The notes beneath the pieces were generated by a model that had not been told where the DNA came from, ran no database searches, and saw only the letters and a list, made by a program, of their open reading frames with translations. The position numbers were made by a program, and so were the translations under genes. Of a stretch of 64,000 nucleotides of DNA, positions 10,602 to 22,468 are shown in pieces (within the stretch, counting starts at the first letter, position 1; every line of letters begins with the position of its first letter). The DNA is from Flavobacteriales bacterium (GTDB lineage Bacteria; Bacteroidota; Bacteroidia; Flavobacteriales; Flavobacteriaceae). Location of the stretch: assembly GCA_003331305.1 (NCBI GenBank), contig QOQB01000002.1, positions 62,001-126,000 of the forward strand. The letters are read 5' to 3'.

Positions 10602-13600
10602 TGGATATAAAAATCTGTAAAAAAAGGAGCTTATTAGTAATGTTTATTTTGGCAATAACTACCACAGTTTTTGCTCAAAACCCTACTACAAAGGATAGCT
10701 TACTATTGGCGCCTAATTTGCAGAAAATAGCATTGAAGCAAAAACCTACTTCATTTGCAGCCTCTTACACCTATGACCCAAAGCTCAATTTATATTTCTA
10801 CAATGTAAAAGTTGGCAAGATCAATGCCGAACAACCACTTGCTCTTACACCTAACGAATACCGTGAACGTGTAATGGCAGAAAAAACCCGTGCATATTTC
10901 GTAGAGAAACAACAAGCGCTAGCTGGACTGGTTGAAGATGAAGAAATACAAGACGATTTACTTCCAGATTATTACGTGAACTCCAAGTTTTTTGAATCCG
11001 TATTTGGAAGTAATGAAATTAATATTCGCCCACAAGGCTCTGCGAGTATTGATTTAGGGTTAATCTATCAAAAATCGGGGAACCCTAGCTTGTCTCCAAG
11101 AAACCAAAGTAGTCTGGGATTTGATTTTGATCAACGTATCAATCTTAGCTTATCGGGAACTATTGGAACCCGACTCAAAGTAAACGCCAATTACGATACT
11201 CAATCCACGTTTGATTTTCAGCGTGTTATTAAACTTGATTTTTTCCCAGAGGATTTGGTTCCAAGCAGTGTTACAAACACGATTAACAGAGGGAAAGAAC
11301 TCGTCGACAAAGGCAAATCCTACGTTGACAAGGGTAAAGAATATATCGATAAAGGGAAAGCGTTTGTTGACAAAGGAAAAAACACGGTAAACAACGTAAA
11401 GAATTTAGCCGATCAGGGGATTAGCGGAAATGAGGACGGGATTCTTCAAAAATTAGAAGTAGGAAATGTGAATATGCCACTAAACAGCTCACTAATTTCT
11501 GGAGCACAGAGTTTATTCGGAGTAAAAGCACAACTCAAATTTGGCAATACGGACATTGCAGCTGTCATTTCTGAACAACGCTCCCAAACCCAGACCATAC
11601 AAACTAATGGCGAGGGTACCTTAGAAGAATTTTCCCTTTTTGCTCTTGACTACGAAGACAATCGCCACTTTTTCTTGGCTCAATATTTTAGAGACGTTTA
11701 CGACCAATCAGTCAAAACATACCCTTACATCAACTCACCTATTCAAATCACTCGCTTAGAAGTATGGATTACCAATCGTTCTGCGAGTACCAATAATGTG
11801 CGTAACGTACTAGCACTTCAAGATTTGGGTGAAACCAATCCAGATGCGGTTTTGTTAGATGATTTTACAGCTAACTTTTTTAATGCAGCTCCTGGTGCTT
11901 TTCCTGCTAATAACGCAAACAAACTCAACCCACTAGAAATTGGAGGTACAGGCTTGCTTACCGAAGATATTCGTGACATTGCTACGGCTAAAAACGGCTT
12001 TGGAGCACTTGCCTCAATTGTGAATGAAGGTCGTGACTATGCTGTTCTAGAAAGTGCCAGAAAGCTCAACACATCAGAATATAAATTCCATAGCCAGTTG
12101 GGGTATATATCCTTGAATCAACCCTTAAACAATGATGAAGTTATTGCGGTTGCTTTTCAATATACCGTAAATGGACAAGTCTATCAAGTTGGAGAATTTT
12201 CTGCTGACGGTGTTGCTGCAACTACTGTTGGCGGCACTACGGGAACACCTGTGGTTAACAACAACAGTTTAGTGCTAAAGATGCTAAAAAGTTCAGTTCT
12301 TGATGTATCGCAGCCTGTTTTTGATTTGATGATGAAAAACATCTATAACATTGGCGCTTTTCAACTTGAACAAGAAGATTTTGTGTTTAATATTTTATAC
12401 ACTGACCCTTCTCCAGCAAACTTTATCAGACCCGAAGACGCAAGCGCATGGCCCGAAGGAACAGATGAGCGTATTTTACTTAATCTTTTTGGATTAGATA
12501 AGCTGAACATTTACCAAGATGCGCAGGCTGAGGGAGACGGATTTTTTGATTTTGTTAGCGGTATTACGGTGTTGCCAGAACAAGGACAAATCATTTTTCC
12601 AAGTGTTGAACCTTTTGGAGCATATCTTTTTGATTTGCTGAAATCCAAGAATACCACTGAAATGTATTCGGACAGAAACAGCTACAATGAGAACCAGAAA
12701 AAGTACGTCTTTAAAGAAATGTACGACATCACCAAATTAGATGCCGCAGACTACCAACGCTACAATAAGTTTGAATTAAAAGGACGGTATAAATCTTCTG
12801 GCGGCGGACAAGGTATTGCCCTTGGTGCATTCAATGTACCTAGAGGTTCGGTGCGTGTTACTGCTGGGGGTAGACTACTACAAGAAGGATTAGATTACAC
12901 GGTCAATTACCAAATAGGTCGGGTTACTATTTTAAATGAGGGGATTAAAAACTCCAATATTCCAATTGAAGTATCGACAGAAAGTAACACCTTGTTTGGT
13001 CAGCAAAATAAGCGCTTTATGGGCTTTACTGCAGAGCATAAAGTCAATGACGATTTGATTATTGGCGGAACGTATATGCGATTAAGCGAGCGTCCCCTTA
13101 CACAAAAAGCAAATTATGGCGCAGAACCTGTAAACAATAGCATGTTTGGGCTAAGCGGGACGTTTTCAAAAGAGATACCGTTTTTAACTCGAATGGTAAA
13201 CAAACTACCACACATTGATACGCAAGTAGCATCTAATGTTTCCATTCGTGCCGAGGCAGCATATCTGCAAGTGGGCACACCAAAAAGCACCGAACTAAAC
13301 AGTACTGCTACTACTTATATTGACGATTTTGAGGGAACTCAAACTAACCTTGATATCCGAGATACATACTCGTGGTATTTATCGAGTGTACCTGCGCCGT
13401 CACAGCAACTTCCTATAGCAGGGGCGACAGTTGCCGCAGACGATATTAGCTCTGGATACCAACGGGCAAAGCTTTCGTGGTACAATATTGATCCTTTGTT
13501 TTACTCAACAAGCCGCCCAAGTGGTATTTCCGATAACGACCTTTCTACAAACGCTACGCGTCGTATTTTTATTGATGAAATTTTCCCACAACAAGACATA

Positions 13601-16600
13601 GCACAAGGTCAATCCACTGTGCAATACACGTTTGATTTGGCCTATTATCCTGCTGAGAGAGGGCCCTACAACAATGTATCAAGTTTTGGCTCAAACCCCC
13701 AAGACAATTGGGCAGGAATTACCCGTGCCATGACCACAACCGACTTTAGTCAATCTAATGTGGAATATATTGAGTTTTGGCTACTCGACACCTTCTCTGA
13801 GCAGGTGAGTACTTCAAACGATTTGGGGGAATTGGTATTTCATTTAGGTAATATTTCAGAAGATGTTTTGAAAGACGGACGCAAGCAATATGAGAACGGA
13901 TTACCCGCCGCGGGACAAAGCACCGCAACATACAACACCTCGTGGGGAATTACACCGGCAACACAATCACTTGTGTATGCGTTTGATACTGATGGGCAAA
14001 ACCGTGATTTACAAGATTTAGGTTTAGATGGGCTTACCGACGACGACGAACGCCTAATCTACACAAACGGACCCGCTGATGATCCTGCTGGTGATAATTA
14101 CACCTACTTTGCACAGGGGAGCGGCTCTATTTTAGAGCGCTACAAAAATTACAATGGCACACAAGGCAACTCGCCCATAGAGGTTTCTGAACAATTCCGC
14201 GGCTCTTACACCACTCCTGATGCAGAGGATTTAAATCAAGACAACACCATGAATACCATTGACAGGTATTTTCAGTATCGCATTCCGATTAGTAAGAATA
14301 TGCAAGTCGGGGCGCATCCGTTTCTGGTTGATGTGCGTGAAAACAACAATATTGAACTGCCAAATGGACAAGTTACTACATCGCGGTGGTTACAGTTTCG
14401 TGTTCCTGTGGTAAAAGATTATTATAACAATCCAAGATATAGTGATCGTTTCGAAGCCATTAACGGCATGGACGATTTACGTTCTATTCGCTTTATGCGG
14501 ATGATGGTAACAGGATTTAGTAACCCAACTATTTTCCGTTTTGGCACATTAGATTTGGTACGCGCCGATTGGACACGAGTGGTAAGTCCATTGAATACAA
14601 ACGAAATTTCATATCCAAACACGCAACTTGAGGTAAGTGCTGTAAATATATTGGAAAACGAAACCCGAACACCAATTCGTTACAAACTTCCTCCAGGGAT
14701 TGTACGAGAAACATTGAATAGTTACAATAATCTTATTCGCGAAAACGAACAATCGCTATCCTTACGTGTTAAGGGCTTAGCTCCCGAGGATGCTGAAGGG
14801 GTTTACAAGCATTTGGATTTGGACATGCGTCAATACAAGCGTTTACGTATGTTTTTGCATGCAGAATCTATATCTGGCGAGAACCCACTTCCAGGCGAAG
14901 GCGCGCAAGACGACCTTGATGAACGTTTAGTGGCTTTTATTCGTTTGGGGACAGATATTACTGAGAATTATTATCAAATAGAAATTCCACTAAAACCAAC
15001 TGCCTACACGGAAGGTGTTTCCAACAATCTAAGTGCAGAAGAGGTTTGGCAGACAGCAAGTAACGAGATAGACCTCCCAATCGAATTATTGACCCAGCTT
15101 AAAGCAAAATCGATTAGAGAACGCAACACAATGGGAGCCACGTATTTTGATGAGGAACTTAATCCCATAAACGAATTTGATCTTTCTTCAAGTTTGCCAG
15201 GAGATAAAAAATACAAATTAGCCATTCGCGGAAATCCCTCTTTGGGCGCCATCCGCACCTTAGTTGTAGGAGTGAAAAACCCAAACACCACAGCCGGAAG
15301 AAACTTAAGTGGAGAAGTTTGGTTTAACGAGCTTCGTTTATCTGAAATTGATTCTCGCGGTGGGTGGGCTGCCGTAGGTACTATGGATGCCAATCTTGCA
15401 GACTTTGCTAACGTTACCGTTAATGGGGCTATTTCAACTGTTGGATTTGGCGCCATTGATCAATCCCCGAATCAGCGTAGCCAAGACGATACACGCTCTT
15501 ATGGCATAACAACAAGCGTCAACGCGGGGATGTTGTTTCCTGAAAAATGGGGATTGGTGCTTCCTGTAAGCTATAGTTATAATCAAGAGGTCATTACGCC
15601 AAAATACGATCCGTATTACAGAGATATTGAACTTCAAGATCGATTAGATGCAGCAACGCGCGAATCGCAACGAGACTCTATTCGCGACCAAGCGATTAGC
15701 GTTTCCAAACTTAAAAGCATTAACCTCATTGGTGTGCGAAAACAACGAGGCGCAGAGGCCAAACAAAACTTCTTTGATATTGAGAATTTAGACTTTTCGT
15801 ATTCATATAATGAGGAAAAACGCAACGATTTTGAAATTGAAGATTATGCCTACAAAAACGTGCGATTAGGCGCAGGCTATAACTATTCGTTTCAGCCGCT
15901 TACCATCAAACCACTGGGCAAAGTAGAGTCAATATCCACAAAAAAATATTTGCGTTGGCTCTCAGAGTTAAACCTGAATCTTTTGCCAAGCTCAATCACA
16001 CTAGGGGCAAATATCAACCGAACATTTCAAAGCCAGCGGTTCCGACAAGTATATTTGGAAGGTGTGGATGCGTCCAATCAAATTGCATTGCCTGATTTAC
16101 AACAACGCAATTATTTATTCGATTGGCTCTTTACCTTAAATCATAATCTGACAAATTCCCTTCGTTTGGATTTTTCTGCTTCGAGCCGGAATATTGTCCG
16201 CAACTATATGCAAGATGGCCCAGCAGGAACAACGCAAGTCAATACCGAACTTGACATTTGGGACGGACTCTGGGACATGGGACAAATGGATCGGTTTGAC
16301 CAGTCTGTTGGCGCAACGTACCAAATACCTTTTAGGCTTTTTCCCGTACTTTCGTTTCTAGATGGGACATACTCCTATACAGGTAATTTTAATTGGCAAC
16401 GCGGTTCAACATCATTGGCAAATGTTGTTGATCAAAACAACAATGCACTTGGTATTGTACACACCATCCAAAACGCCAATACGATTCAATGGAACGGTTC
16501 TGCGAACATGCAGTCTCTTTACAACAGCATTGGACTAAAGAAAAATACCAACACAAAAGACAAGAAAAAAGCCAAAGTAAAAATCAAAAACACCTTGGTG

Positions 16601-17911
16601 GGATTACTTACGGCACTGCGTAGGCTGCAGTTTACCTACAGCGAAAACAACGGTACTGTGCTTCCAGGATACACGCAGGATATTGGTTTTTTAGGAACAT
16701 CAAATCCTGGTTTTGAATTTGCGATGGGTCGCCAGAAAGACATCCGTTTTGAGGCTGCTAAACGCGGATGGCTTACTGAATTCCCAAACTTTAACCAGGC
16801 GTATACAACCGTACATAATACCGATATCAACTACAATGCTCAAATTGATTTGTTGAAAGGACTGCAACTCGACCTTACTGGAAATCGAAGTTATTCCGAA
16901 AACGCATCAGAAAATTTTAGTGTGGTCAACGGTAATTACTATGCGCTTTCGCCACGTTTGTTTGGTAATTTTGAAATTTCAACCATTATGCTCAGCACGG
17001 CATTTAGTGGAAACGGCTTAGCGTCACAAGCATTTGAAGATCTCAAAACCAACCGTTTGACTATTGCCCAGCGCTTAGCAACAGCTCGTGGTGTGGCTCC
17101 CGGTGATGTTGATGCCGATGGCTACCCAACAGGATTTGGTAAAAACAACCAAGCAGTGCTTATTCCTGCGTTTTTGGCCGCGTATATTGGTACAGATCCC
17201 AATAGCGTACGTATGGATGCTAAGCGGTCTTTTCCATTACCCAATTGGAATTTACAATACACGGGGCTTATGCGGTTAAAATCTTTCAAGAAGCGCTTCA
17301 ACCGCTTTGCAATAGCACACGGATATCGCGCTAGTCACACCCTAAATGCATTTGCTACAAACCTAGAATATCAACCCAATGTTACTGATCAGTCGGGGAA
17401 TTTCATGAACAAAATTTTATACACCAATATAAATTTGGTAGAGCAATTCAACCCTCTTATTAAGGTCGACTTTGAACTAAAAAGCAGTTTGCAACTATCG
17501 GCAGAAGTACGTAAAGACCGTGCGTTATCCTTGTCTTTAGATAATAATTTACTTACAGAAACTTCTGGCGATGAGTGGATTGTTGGGCTGGGGTACAGAA
17601 TTAAAAATGTGAAATTTAAAACCAACATTGGCGGAAAAACAACGAATCTAAGAGGCGATATTAATATTAAGGGAGATTTGTCGGTGCGGGATAACATTAC
17701 CCTTATCCGAAATTTGGATCTGTTAAGCGACCAAGTAACTGCAGGACAACGCTTGTGGTCATTAAAAATTTCTGCTGATTATGCGTTGTCGCGGAACTTT
17801 ACAGCGCTATTCTTTTATGACCACGCCTTTTCAAAATTTGCTATTTCTACGGCCTTCCCTCAAACCAACATTCGTTCTGGAATAACCTTACGCTACAATT
17901 TTGGAAATTAG
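10601..17911 (+). CDS. sprA: Cell surface/translocon protein SprA (T9SS, gliding motility)
   Basis: 2436 aa with signal peptide; SprA-like motifs (e.g. '[15 protein letters not shown]', C-terminal beta-barrel repeats); TAATG overlap with ruvA. Confidence 0.93.
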   Translation: MDIKICKKRSLLVMFILAITTTVFAQNPTTKDSLLLAPNLQKIALKQKPTSFAASYTYDPKLNLYFYNVKVGKINAEQPLALTPNEYRERVMAEKTRAYFVEKQQALAGLVEDEEIQDDLLPDYYVNSKFFESVFGSNEINIRPQGSASIDLGLIYQKSGNPSLSPRNQSSLGFDFDQRINLSLSGTIGTRLKVNANYDTQSTFDFQRVIKLDFFPEDLVPSSVTNTINRGKELVDKGKSYVDKGKEYIDKGKAFVDKGKNTVNNVKNLADQGISGNEDGILQKLEVGNVNMPLNSSLISGAQSLFGVKAQLKFGNTDIAAVISEQRSQTQTIQTNGEGTLEEFSLFALDYEDNRHFFLAQYFRDVYDQSVKTYPYINSPIQITRLEVWITNRSASTNNVRNVLALQDLGETNPDAVLLDDFTANFFNAAPGAFPANNANKLNPLEIGGTGLLTEDIRDIATAKNGFGALASIVNEGRDYAVLESARKLNTSEYKFHSQLGYISLNQPLNNDEVIAVAFQYTVNGQVYQVGEFSADGVAATTVGGTTGTPVVNNNSLVLKMLKSSVLDVSQPVFDLMMKNIYNIGAFQLEQEDFVFNILYTDPSPANFIRPEDASAWPEGTDERILLNLFGLDKLNIYQDAQAEGDGFFDFVSGITVLPEQGQIIFPSVEPFGAYLFDLLKSKNTTEMYSDRNSYNENQKKYVFKEMYDITKLDAADYQRYNKFELKGRYKSSGGGQGIALGAFNVPRGSVRVTAGGRLLQEGLDYTVNYQIGRVTILNEGIKNSNIPIEVSTESNTLFGQQNKRFMGFTAEHKVNDDLIIGGTYMRLSERPLTQKANYGAEPVNNSMFGLSGTFSKEIPFLTRMVNKLPHIDTQVASNVSIRAEAAYLQVGTPKSTELNSTATTYIDDFEGTQTNLDIRDTYSWYLSSVPAPSQQLPIAGATVAADDISSGYQRAKLSWYNIDPLFYSTSRPSGISDNDLSTNATRRIFIDEIFPQQDIAQGQSTVQYTFDLAYYPAERGPYNNVSSFGSNPQDNWAGITRAMTTTDFSQSNVEYIEFWLLDTFSEQVSTSNDLGELVFHLGNISEDVLKDGRKQYENGLPAAGQSTATYNTSWGITPATQSLVYAFDTDGQNRDLQDLGLDGLTDDDERLIYTNGPADDPAGDNYTYFAQGSGSILERYKNYNGTQGNSPIEVSEQFRGSYTTPDAEDLNQDNTMNTIDRYFQYRIPISKNMQVGAHPFLVDVRENNNIELPNGQVTTSRWLQFRVPVVKDYYNNPRYSDRFEAINGMDDLRSIRFMRMMVTGFSNPTIFRFGTLDLVRADWTRVVSPLNTNEISYPNTQLEVSAVNILENETRTPIRYKLPPGIVRETLNSYNNLIRENEQSLSLRVKGLAPEDAEGVYKHLDLDMRQYKRLRMFLHAESISGENPLPGEGAQDDLDERLVAFIRLGTDITENYYQIEIPLKPTAYTEGVSNNLSAEEVWQTASNEIDLPIELLTQLKAKSIRERNTMGATYFDEELNPINEFDLSSSLPGDKKYKLAIRGNPSLGAIRTLVVGVKNPNTTAGRNLSGEVWFNELRLSEIDSRGGWAAVGTMDANLADFANVTVNGAISTVGFGAIDQSPNQRSQDDTRSYGITTSVNAGMLFPEKWGLVLPVSYSYNQEVITPKYDPYYRDIELQDRLDAATRESQRDSIRDQAISVSKLKSINLIGVRKQRGAEAKQNFFDIENLDFSYSYNEEKRNDFEIEDYAYKNVRLGAGYNYSFQPLTIKPLGKVESISTKKYLRWLSELNLNLLPSSITLGANINRTFQSQRFRQVYLEGVDASNQIALPDLQQRNYLFDWLFTLNHNLTNSLRLDFSASSRNIVRNYMQDGPAGTTQVNTELDIWDGLWDMGQMDRFDQSVGATYQIPFRLFPVLSFLDGTYSYTGNFNWQRGSTSLANVVDQNNNALGIVHTIQNANTIQWNGSANMQSLYNSIGLKKNTNTKDKKKAKVKIKNTLVGLLTALRRLQFTYSENNGTVLPGYTQDIGFLGTSNPGFEFAMGRQKDIRFEAAKRGWLTEFPNFNQAYTTVHNTDINYNAQIDLLKGLQLDLTGNRSYSENASENFSVVNGNYYALSPRLFGNFEISTIMLSTAFSGNGLASQAFEDLKTNRLTIAQRLATARGVAPGDVDADGYPTGFGKNNQAVLIPAFLAAYIGTDPNSVRMDAKRSFPLPNWNLQYTGLMRLKSFKKRFNRFAIAHGYRASHTLNAFATNLEYQPNVTDQSGNFMNKILYTNINLVEQFNPLIKVDFELKSSLQLSAEVRKDRALSLSLDNNLLTETSGDEWIVGLGYRIKNVKFKTNIGGKTTNLRGDINIKGDLSVRDNITLIRNLDLLSDQVTAGQRLWSLKISADYALSRNFTALFFYDHAFSKFAISTAFPQTNIRSGITLRYNFGN

Positions 17912-17946
17912 GATATTTTTACATTACATTTAAACAAAATTCTGAA

Positions 17947-18324
17947 ATGAACATTCCACAAGATTTAAAGTATACACAAGACCACGAATGGGTACGCATT
18001 GAAGGCGACGAGGCAACTGTTGGTATTACTGATTTTGCTCAGAGTGAGCTGGGTGATATTGTATATGTAGAAGTTGAAACAGAGGGAGAAAACCTTGCCA
18101 AAGAAGCTGTTTTTGGAACAGTTGAAGCCGTAAAAACAGTTTCAGATTTGTTTGTACCACTTTCAGGAGAAATTATAGCGTTTAACGATCAATTGGAAGA
18201 CACACCAGAGCTTGTTAATGATGACCCGTATGGTGAAGGTTGGATTGTAAAAATAAAATTGAATGAGCCCTCGGAAATTGACGGGTTGCTTTCAAACGAA
18301 GGCTATCAAGCTGTCATTTCTTGA
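17947..18324 (+). CDS. gcvH: Glycine cleavage system H protein
   Basis: [24 protein letters not shown]...; lipoyl site [12 protein letters not shown]. Confidence 0.97.
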   Translation: MNIPQDLKYTQDHEWVRIEGDEATVGITDFAQSELGDIVYVEVETEGENLAKEAVFGTVEAVKTVSDLFVPLSGEIIAFNDQLEDTPELVNDDPYGEGWIVKIKLNEPSEIDGLLSNEGYQAVIS

Positions 18325-18400
18325 TTTGAATGACATGATACAAATTTATTTAAATTTAACAACTAAAATTATTATTTTAGCCCGTATCTAAACAAATCAA

Positions 18401-19102
18401 ATGCAATCAAAGAAAAATCCCAAGGCTGATTTAAGAAAAAATAGCAGTCTGTATTTTGCCATTGGGCTTTGTACGGTAATGTTTATCGCATGGCAAAGTA
18501 TTGAGTGGAAAACCTATGATAAATCCATGTATGGTTATGAAGCTTTAGATGTAGAGGACGATGATGATGAGCTTGTGCCCTTAACGGAACAAATCAAAAC
18601 ACCGCCACCGCCACCGCCGCCGCCAGCCCCTGAAATTATTGAGGTAGTTGAAGACGAAGAAGAGGTTGAGGAAACAGTCATTGAATCTACTGAAACGACT
18701 CAAGAAGAAATTATTGAAGAGGTTGAGGTTATGGAAGAAGAATTGGACGTTGATGTTCCTTTTGCCATTATTGAAGATGTACCTCTATTTCCAGGGTGTG
18801 AACGCGTTAAAAAATCGGAACGCAGAAAGTGTTTCCAAGAAAAAATTCAGCGACACATTGCCAAAAACTTCCGCTATCCAGAAATTGCCCAAGAAATGGG
18901 GATTCAAGGAAGGGTATATGTGCAATTTATCATTTCCAAAGACGGTTCTATTACAGGTATTCGTACCCGTGGACCAGACAAAAACTTAGAAAAGGAAGCA
19001 AACCGAATTATTTCGAAACTTCCTCAAATGACTCCGGGAAAACAGCGCGGACGACCCGTTCGTGTACCGTTTAGTATTCCCATCACCTTCCGTTTACAAT
19101 AA
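18401..19102 (+). CDS. TonB-family energy transducer (paralogue 1)
   Basis: N-terminal TM, P8 stretch and acidic linker, C-terminal TonB domain (YPEIAQEMGIQGRVYVQFIISKDGSITGI). Confidence 0.9.
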   Translation: MQSKKNPKADLRKNSSLYFAIGLCTVMFIAWQSIEWKTYDKSMYGYEALDVEDDDDELVPLTEQIKTPPPPPPPPAPEIIEVVEDEEEVEETVIESTETTQEEIIEEVEVMEEELDVDVPFAIIEDVPLFPGCERVKKSERRKCFQEKIQRHIAKNFRYPEIAQEMGIQGRVYVQFIISKDGSITGIRTRGPDKNLEKEANRIISKLPQMTPGKQRGRPVRVPFSIPITFRLQ

Positions 19103-19108
19103 TATAAG

Positions 19109-19132
19109 CCCGACAATCGTCGGGTTTTTTTT
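19109..19132 (+). terminator. Rho-independent terminator between the TonB paralogues
   Basis: CCCGAC-AATC-GTCGGG followed by T8. Confidence 0.9.
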
Positions 19133-19180
19133 GGCAGAATTTTTGTATGTTTGGTTTAACAAATCTTATAAACCTACATT

Positions 19181-19882
19181 ATGCAGTCAAAAAAAAGTCC
19201 AAAATCTGACTTAACCAAAAACACCAAACTTTATTTCGCTATCGGTTTATGCCTCATGGTTTTTGTTTCTTGGCGGCTTATAGAATGGAAAACCTACGAT
19301 AAATCTGCCATTGATATTGATACCCTTAACATTCAAGATGATGACGATGAGGAAGTGCCTTTAACCGAGCAACTTAAAACGCCACCACCGCCGCCACCGC
19401 CACCTGCTCCTGAAATTATAGAAGTTGTGGAAGACGAAGAGGAGGTTGAAGAAACCGTCATAGAATCTACGGAAACCACACAGGAGGAAGTCATTGAGGA
19501 TGTTGAAGTGCTGGAAGAAGATCTAGACGCGGATGTTCCCTTTGCGATTATTGAAGATGTGCCGCTATTTCCCGGTTGTGAAAATGTAAAAAAATCGGAA
19601 CGCAGAAAGTGTTTTCAAGATAAGATTCAACGCCATATTGCTAAAAACTTCCGCTACCCAGAAATTGCGCAAGAAATGGGGATTCAGGGAAGGGTGCATG
19701 TGCAATTTATCATATCCAAAGACGGCTCCATTACAGGCATTCAATCCCGTGGACCAGATAAAAACTTGGAGAAAGAGGCGAACCGAATTATTTCTAAGCT
19801 TCCCAAAATGATACCTGGAAAACAACGCGGACGTGCTGTTCGTGTGCCCTTTAGTATTCCCATAAACTTTCGTTTGCAGTAG
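19181..19882 (+). CDS. TonB-family energy transducer (paralogue 2)
   Basis: Same length (233 aa) as paralogue 1, about 84% identical by manual alignment. Confidence 0.9.
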   Translation: MQSKKSPKSDLTKNTKLYFAIGLCLMVFVSWRLIEWKTYDKSAIDIDTLNIQDDDDEEVPLTEQLKTPPPPPPPPAPEIIEVVEDEEEVEETVIESTETTQEEVIEDVEVLEEDLDADVPFAIIEDVPLFPGCENVKKSERRKCFQDKIQRHIAKNFRYPEIAQEMGIQGRVHVQFIISKDGSITGIQSRGPDKNLEKEANRIISKLPKMIPGKQRGRAVRVPFSIPINFRLQ

Positions 19883-19918
19883 GCTTTACGTAAAAGGAAT
19901 TGTTTTGAGCTATTTGCA

Positions 19919-19949
19919 TTGCGTAAGCTGCTTTTGTACAGTATCTTTG
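19919..19949 (+). promoter_or_regulatory. Candidate Bacteroidota housekeeping promoter for the ctaB/cox cluster
   Basis: TTG (19919-19921)-N20-TATCTTTG (19942-19949); matches TTG-N(17-23)-TAnnTTTG. Confidence 0.65.
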
Positions 19950-19972
19950 CGCTCTAAATGCACAAGTACAAT

Positions 19973-20866
19973 ATGCTTGCAGAGACCCAAAAACCGCACA
20001 CACTTTCGCTTTTTATAAACGATGTGCTGTTGCTTACCAAAGCACGTCTTACACTTAGTGTGGTGTTTTCTTCCATAGCAGGCTATTTGTTGGCAGTAGC
20101 ATCTGCTAATATGTGGCATATCTTGTTGCTTTCGATCGGGGGTTATGGCTTGGCTGGGGCTTCCAACGCATTTAATCAAATCATTGAAAAAGAAATTGAT
20201 GCAAAAATGATTCGCACGCAAAACCGACCTATTCCTGCAGGAAGAATGTCAACTCAAGCGGCTTTTAGCATCGCGATTACGCTATTAATTTTGGGTCTTG
20301 TTATTCTCTATGCACTCAATCCCAAAACGGCCATGTTTGGTGCCATCTCGGTCTTTTTATATACCTGTGCTTATACGCCTCTAAAAACGGTAACGCCACT
20401 TTCGGTATTTGTAGGCGCAATACCTGGCGCGATTCCCTTTATGCTAGGATGGGTATCTGCCACGGGAAACTTTGGTATAGAATCAGGGATATTGTTTATG
20501 ATACAATTTTTTTGGCAGTTCCCTCATTTCTGGGCAATTGGTTGGATGATGCATTCCGATTATCAAAAAGCAGGAATTAACATGTTGCCCACGGGGAGTC
20601 CAGGAAATGCTACTGCGCTACAAATTATTTTATACACCCTTTGGACAATAGTGATTTCCATTATTCCTGTATTTGGTTTCACAGGGGCGTTGCAACTTTC
20701 GGTTGTAGCAGCAGTTGTAGTTGGAGCAGTTGGATTGATGCTATTATGGACAGGGTTACAATTGTATCGAAATCATTCCGTAGCCAATGCCAAAAAGTTA
20801 ATGATAATGAGTATTGCATACATTACAGCAATACAGTGGATTTACGTTTTAGATAAATTTATATAG
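19973..20866 (+). CDS. ctaB: Protohaem IX farnesyltransferase
   Basis: NAFNQIIEKEIDAKMIRTQNRPIPAGR prenyltransferase motif; in-frame ATGs at 19958 and 19973, the latter preferred given the promoter position. Confidence 0.93.
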   Translation: MLAETQKPHTLSLFINDVLLLTKARLTLSVVFSSIAGYLLAVASANMWHILLLSIGGYGLAGASNAFNQIIEKEIDAKMIRTQNRPIPAGRMSTQAAFSIAITLLILGLVILYALNPKTAMFGAISVFLYTCAYTPLKTVTPLSVFVGAIPGAIPFMLGWVSATGNFGIESGILFMIQFFWQFPHFWAIGWMMHSDYQKAGINMLPTGSPGNATALQIILYTLWTIVISIIPVFGFTGALQLSVVAAVVVGAVGLMLLWTGLQLYRNHSVANAKKLMIMSIAYITAIQWIYVLDKFI

Positions 20867-21442
20867 ATGAGTTTTCACCCTTCCCTTTTAACGCCTCAGT
20901 CAAAAGCAAAAAGAATGATGCTTTGGTTTGCCATGATTAGCATGACCATGATGTTTGCTGGACTTACCAGTGCCTATGTGGTTAGTAAAGCACGTCCAGA
21001 TTGGCTTACAGATTTTAGGCTTCCAGCGGCATTTCACTTAAGCACATTGGTTATTTTACTGAGTAGTTTTACCTTTTGGATGGCTTTTAGCATGTTGAAG
21101 CGCGATAATACCAACGGCGTTACACGCTACACCATTATTACCTTGATATTAGCCGTTGTGTTTTCGATTAGTCAATGGGTGGGATTTAGTAATATCGTAG
21201 CGGATGGATATTATTTTACAGGTGCAGAGAGCACGGTAACGACCTCGTTTTTGTATGTGCTTGTCCTGACTCACTTTGCACACCTTATTGGAGGAATTGT
21301 AGTGCTTTTGGTGGTGCTTATACGCCATCTAAAGGGTGTATATTTGAACAAACCACTAGGTTTTAGTCTCGCACATACCTTTTGGCATTTTCTGGGATTT
21401 TTATGGCTCTATTTATTTGTGTTCTTATTCTTTTTAAGATAA
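20867..21442 (+). CDS. Cytochrome c oxidase subunit III-like (short form)
   Basis: 191 aa multi-TM; 'HLSTLVILLSSFTF', 'THFAHLIGGIVVLL', 'FWHFLGFLWLYLFVFLFFLR'. Confidence 0.85.
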   Translation: MSFHPSLLTPQSKAKRMMLWFAMISMTMMFAGLTSAYVVSKARPDWLTDFRLPAAFHLSTLVILLSSFTFWMAFSMLKRDNTNGVTRYTIITLILAVVFSISQWVGFSNIVADGYYFTGAESTVTTSFLYVLVLTHFAHLIGGIVVLLVVLIRHLKGVYLNKPLGFSLAHTFWHFLGFLWLYLFVFLFFLR

Positions 21443-21486
21443 AGTTTAATACGTAATTTTGTAACCAATTTAACCGATATCCACAC

Positions 21487-22467
21487 ATGGAAGCAACAAC
21501 CAACCTAGCAGAAAACGAAAACGTTTGGGGCGGAGGAAACAAACCACTGAATGCGTCTTACGGAAAAATGATGATGTGGTTTTTCATTGTTTCTGATGCA
21601 CTAACCTTTTCTGGTTTTCTTGTCGCTTACGGCTTTTCTCGTTTTAAAAATATTGACTCTTGGCCTATTGCCGATGAAGTCTTCTATCACTTTCCCTTTC
21701 TACATGGCATTGACGCACCCATGTATTACGTGGCACTCATGACCTTTATTCTTATTTTCTCATCAGTAACAATGGTGTTAGCAGTAGATGCCGGTCATAA
21801 AATGCAAAAAAATAAAGTTGCGGTATATATGCTACTTACTATTATTGGGGGTGCTGTTTTTGTGGGCTCGCAAGCTTGGGAGTGGAAAAACTTTATTAAA
21901 GGTGAATATGGCGCAGTAGAAACACGAGGCGGACAAATTTTACAGTTTGTTTCTGCCGATTCTGGTGAGCGTATTGCACTTTCTTCTTTTGCTAGCTCGC
22001 AGGTCTCCGAACGTGCACAGCATTCTGCCGATAATGGAATTTGGTATGCCGACGAAGCCACACTTCCTACATATACAGTAGCTGAGGTACAAGAAGGCTT
22101 CTTGGCAAATCCAGATTTGCGTATTAAGACTGAAATGATTGATGCCGAAACAGGACATAAAATTGTGCTAGATCGTGCAGCCTCCGAATCAAAAATTGCC
22201 CAAGCCGTATATGTGGTAGAAGGCGCTAACCTCATTCGAAACGAATATGGAAACCGCCTTTTTGCCGATTTCTTCTTCTTTATAACAGGCTTTCATGGCT
22301 TCCACGTACTATCAGGTGTTGTATTTAACGGCATTATATTTTTCAACATATTGTTGGGCACCTATGAACGTAGAGGACACTACGAAATGGTTGAAAAAGT
22401 AGGACTCTATTGGCACTTTGTAGACCTTGTATGGGTATTTGTATTCACCTTCTTTTATCTCGTTTAG
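21487..22467 (+). CDS. Cytochrome c oxidase subunit III with large internal hydrophilic insertion
   Basis: 'FFFFITGFHGFHVLSG' and 'YWHFVDLVWVFVFTFFYL' subunit III signatures. Confidence 0.88.
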   Translation: MEATTNLAENENVWGGGNKPLNASYGKMMMWFFIVSDALTFSGFLVAYGFSRFKNIDSWPIADEVFYHFPFLHGIDAPMYYVALMTFILIFSSVTMVLAVDAGHKMQKNKVAVYMLLTIIGGAVFVGSQAWEWKNFIKGEYGAVETRGGQILQFVSADSGERIALSSFASSQVSERAQHSADNGIWYADEATLPTYTVAEVQEGFLANPDLRIKTEMIDAETGHKIVLDRAASESKIAQAVYVVEGANLIRNEYGNRLFADFFFFITGFHGFHVLSGVVFNGIIFFNILLGTYERRGHYEMVEKVGLYWHFVDLVWVFVFTFFYLV

Positions 22468-22468
22468 C

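Noticed and set aside
11290-11397. Possible CRISPR-like or VNTR locus
   Set aside because: The 21-bp periodicity is in-frame coding repeat within SprA with diverged nucleotides; no spacers.
15004-15456. 150-aa minus-strand ORF within sprA
   Set aside because: Antisense shadow of the SprA coding frame with no domain signature.
18648-19074. Alternative-frame ORFs (18648..18989, 18829..19074) within TonB paralogue 1
   Set aside because: Frame-shifted readings of the repetitive GAA-rich linker and TonB domain; not preserved with equivalent length in the paralogue.
19885-19894. TTTACGTAAA perfect palindrome upstream of ctaB
   Set aside because: Only 10 bp, single occurrence noted; too short to claim as an operator without genome-wide evidence.
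21795-22235. 146-aa minus-strand ORF opposite the subunit III insertion
   Set aside because: Considered as evidence that the insertion is an overlapping gene, but the plus frame is continuous and joins conserved subunit III TM segments on both sides.
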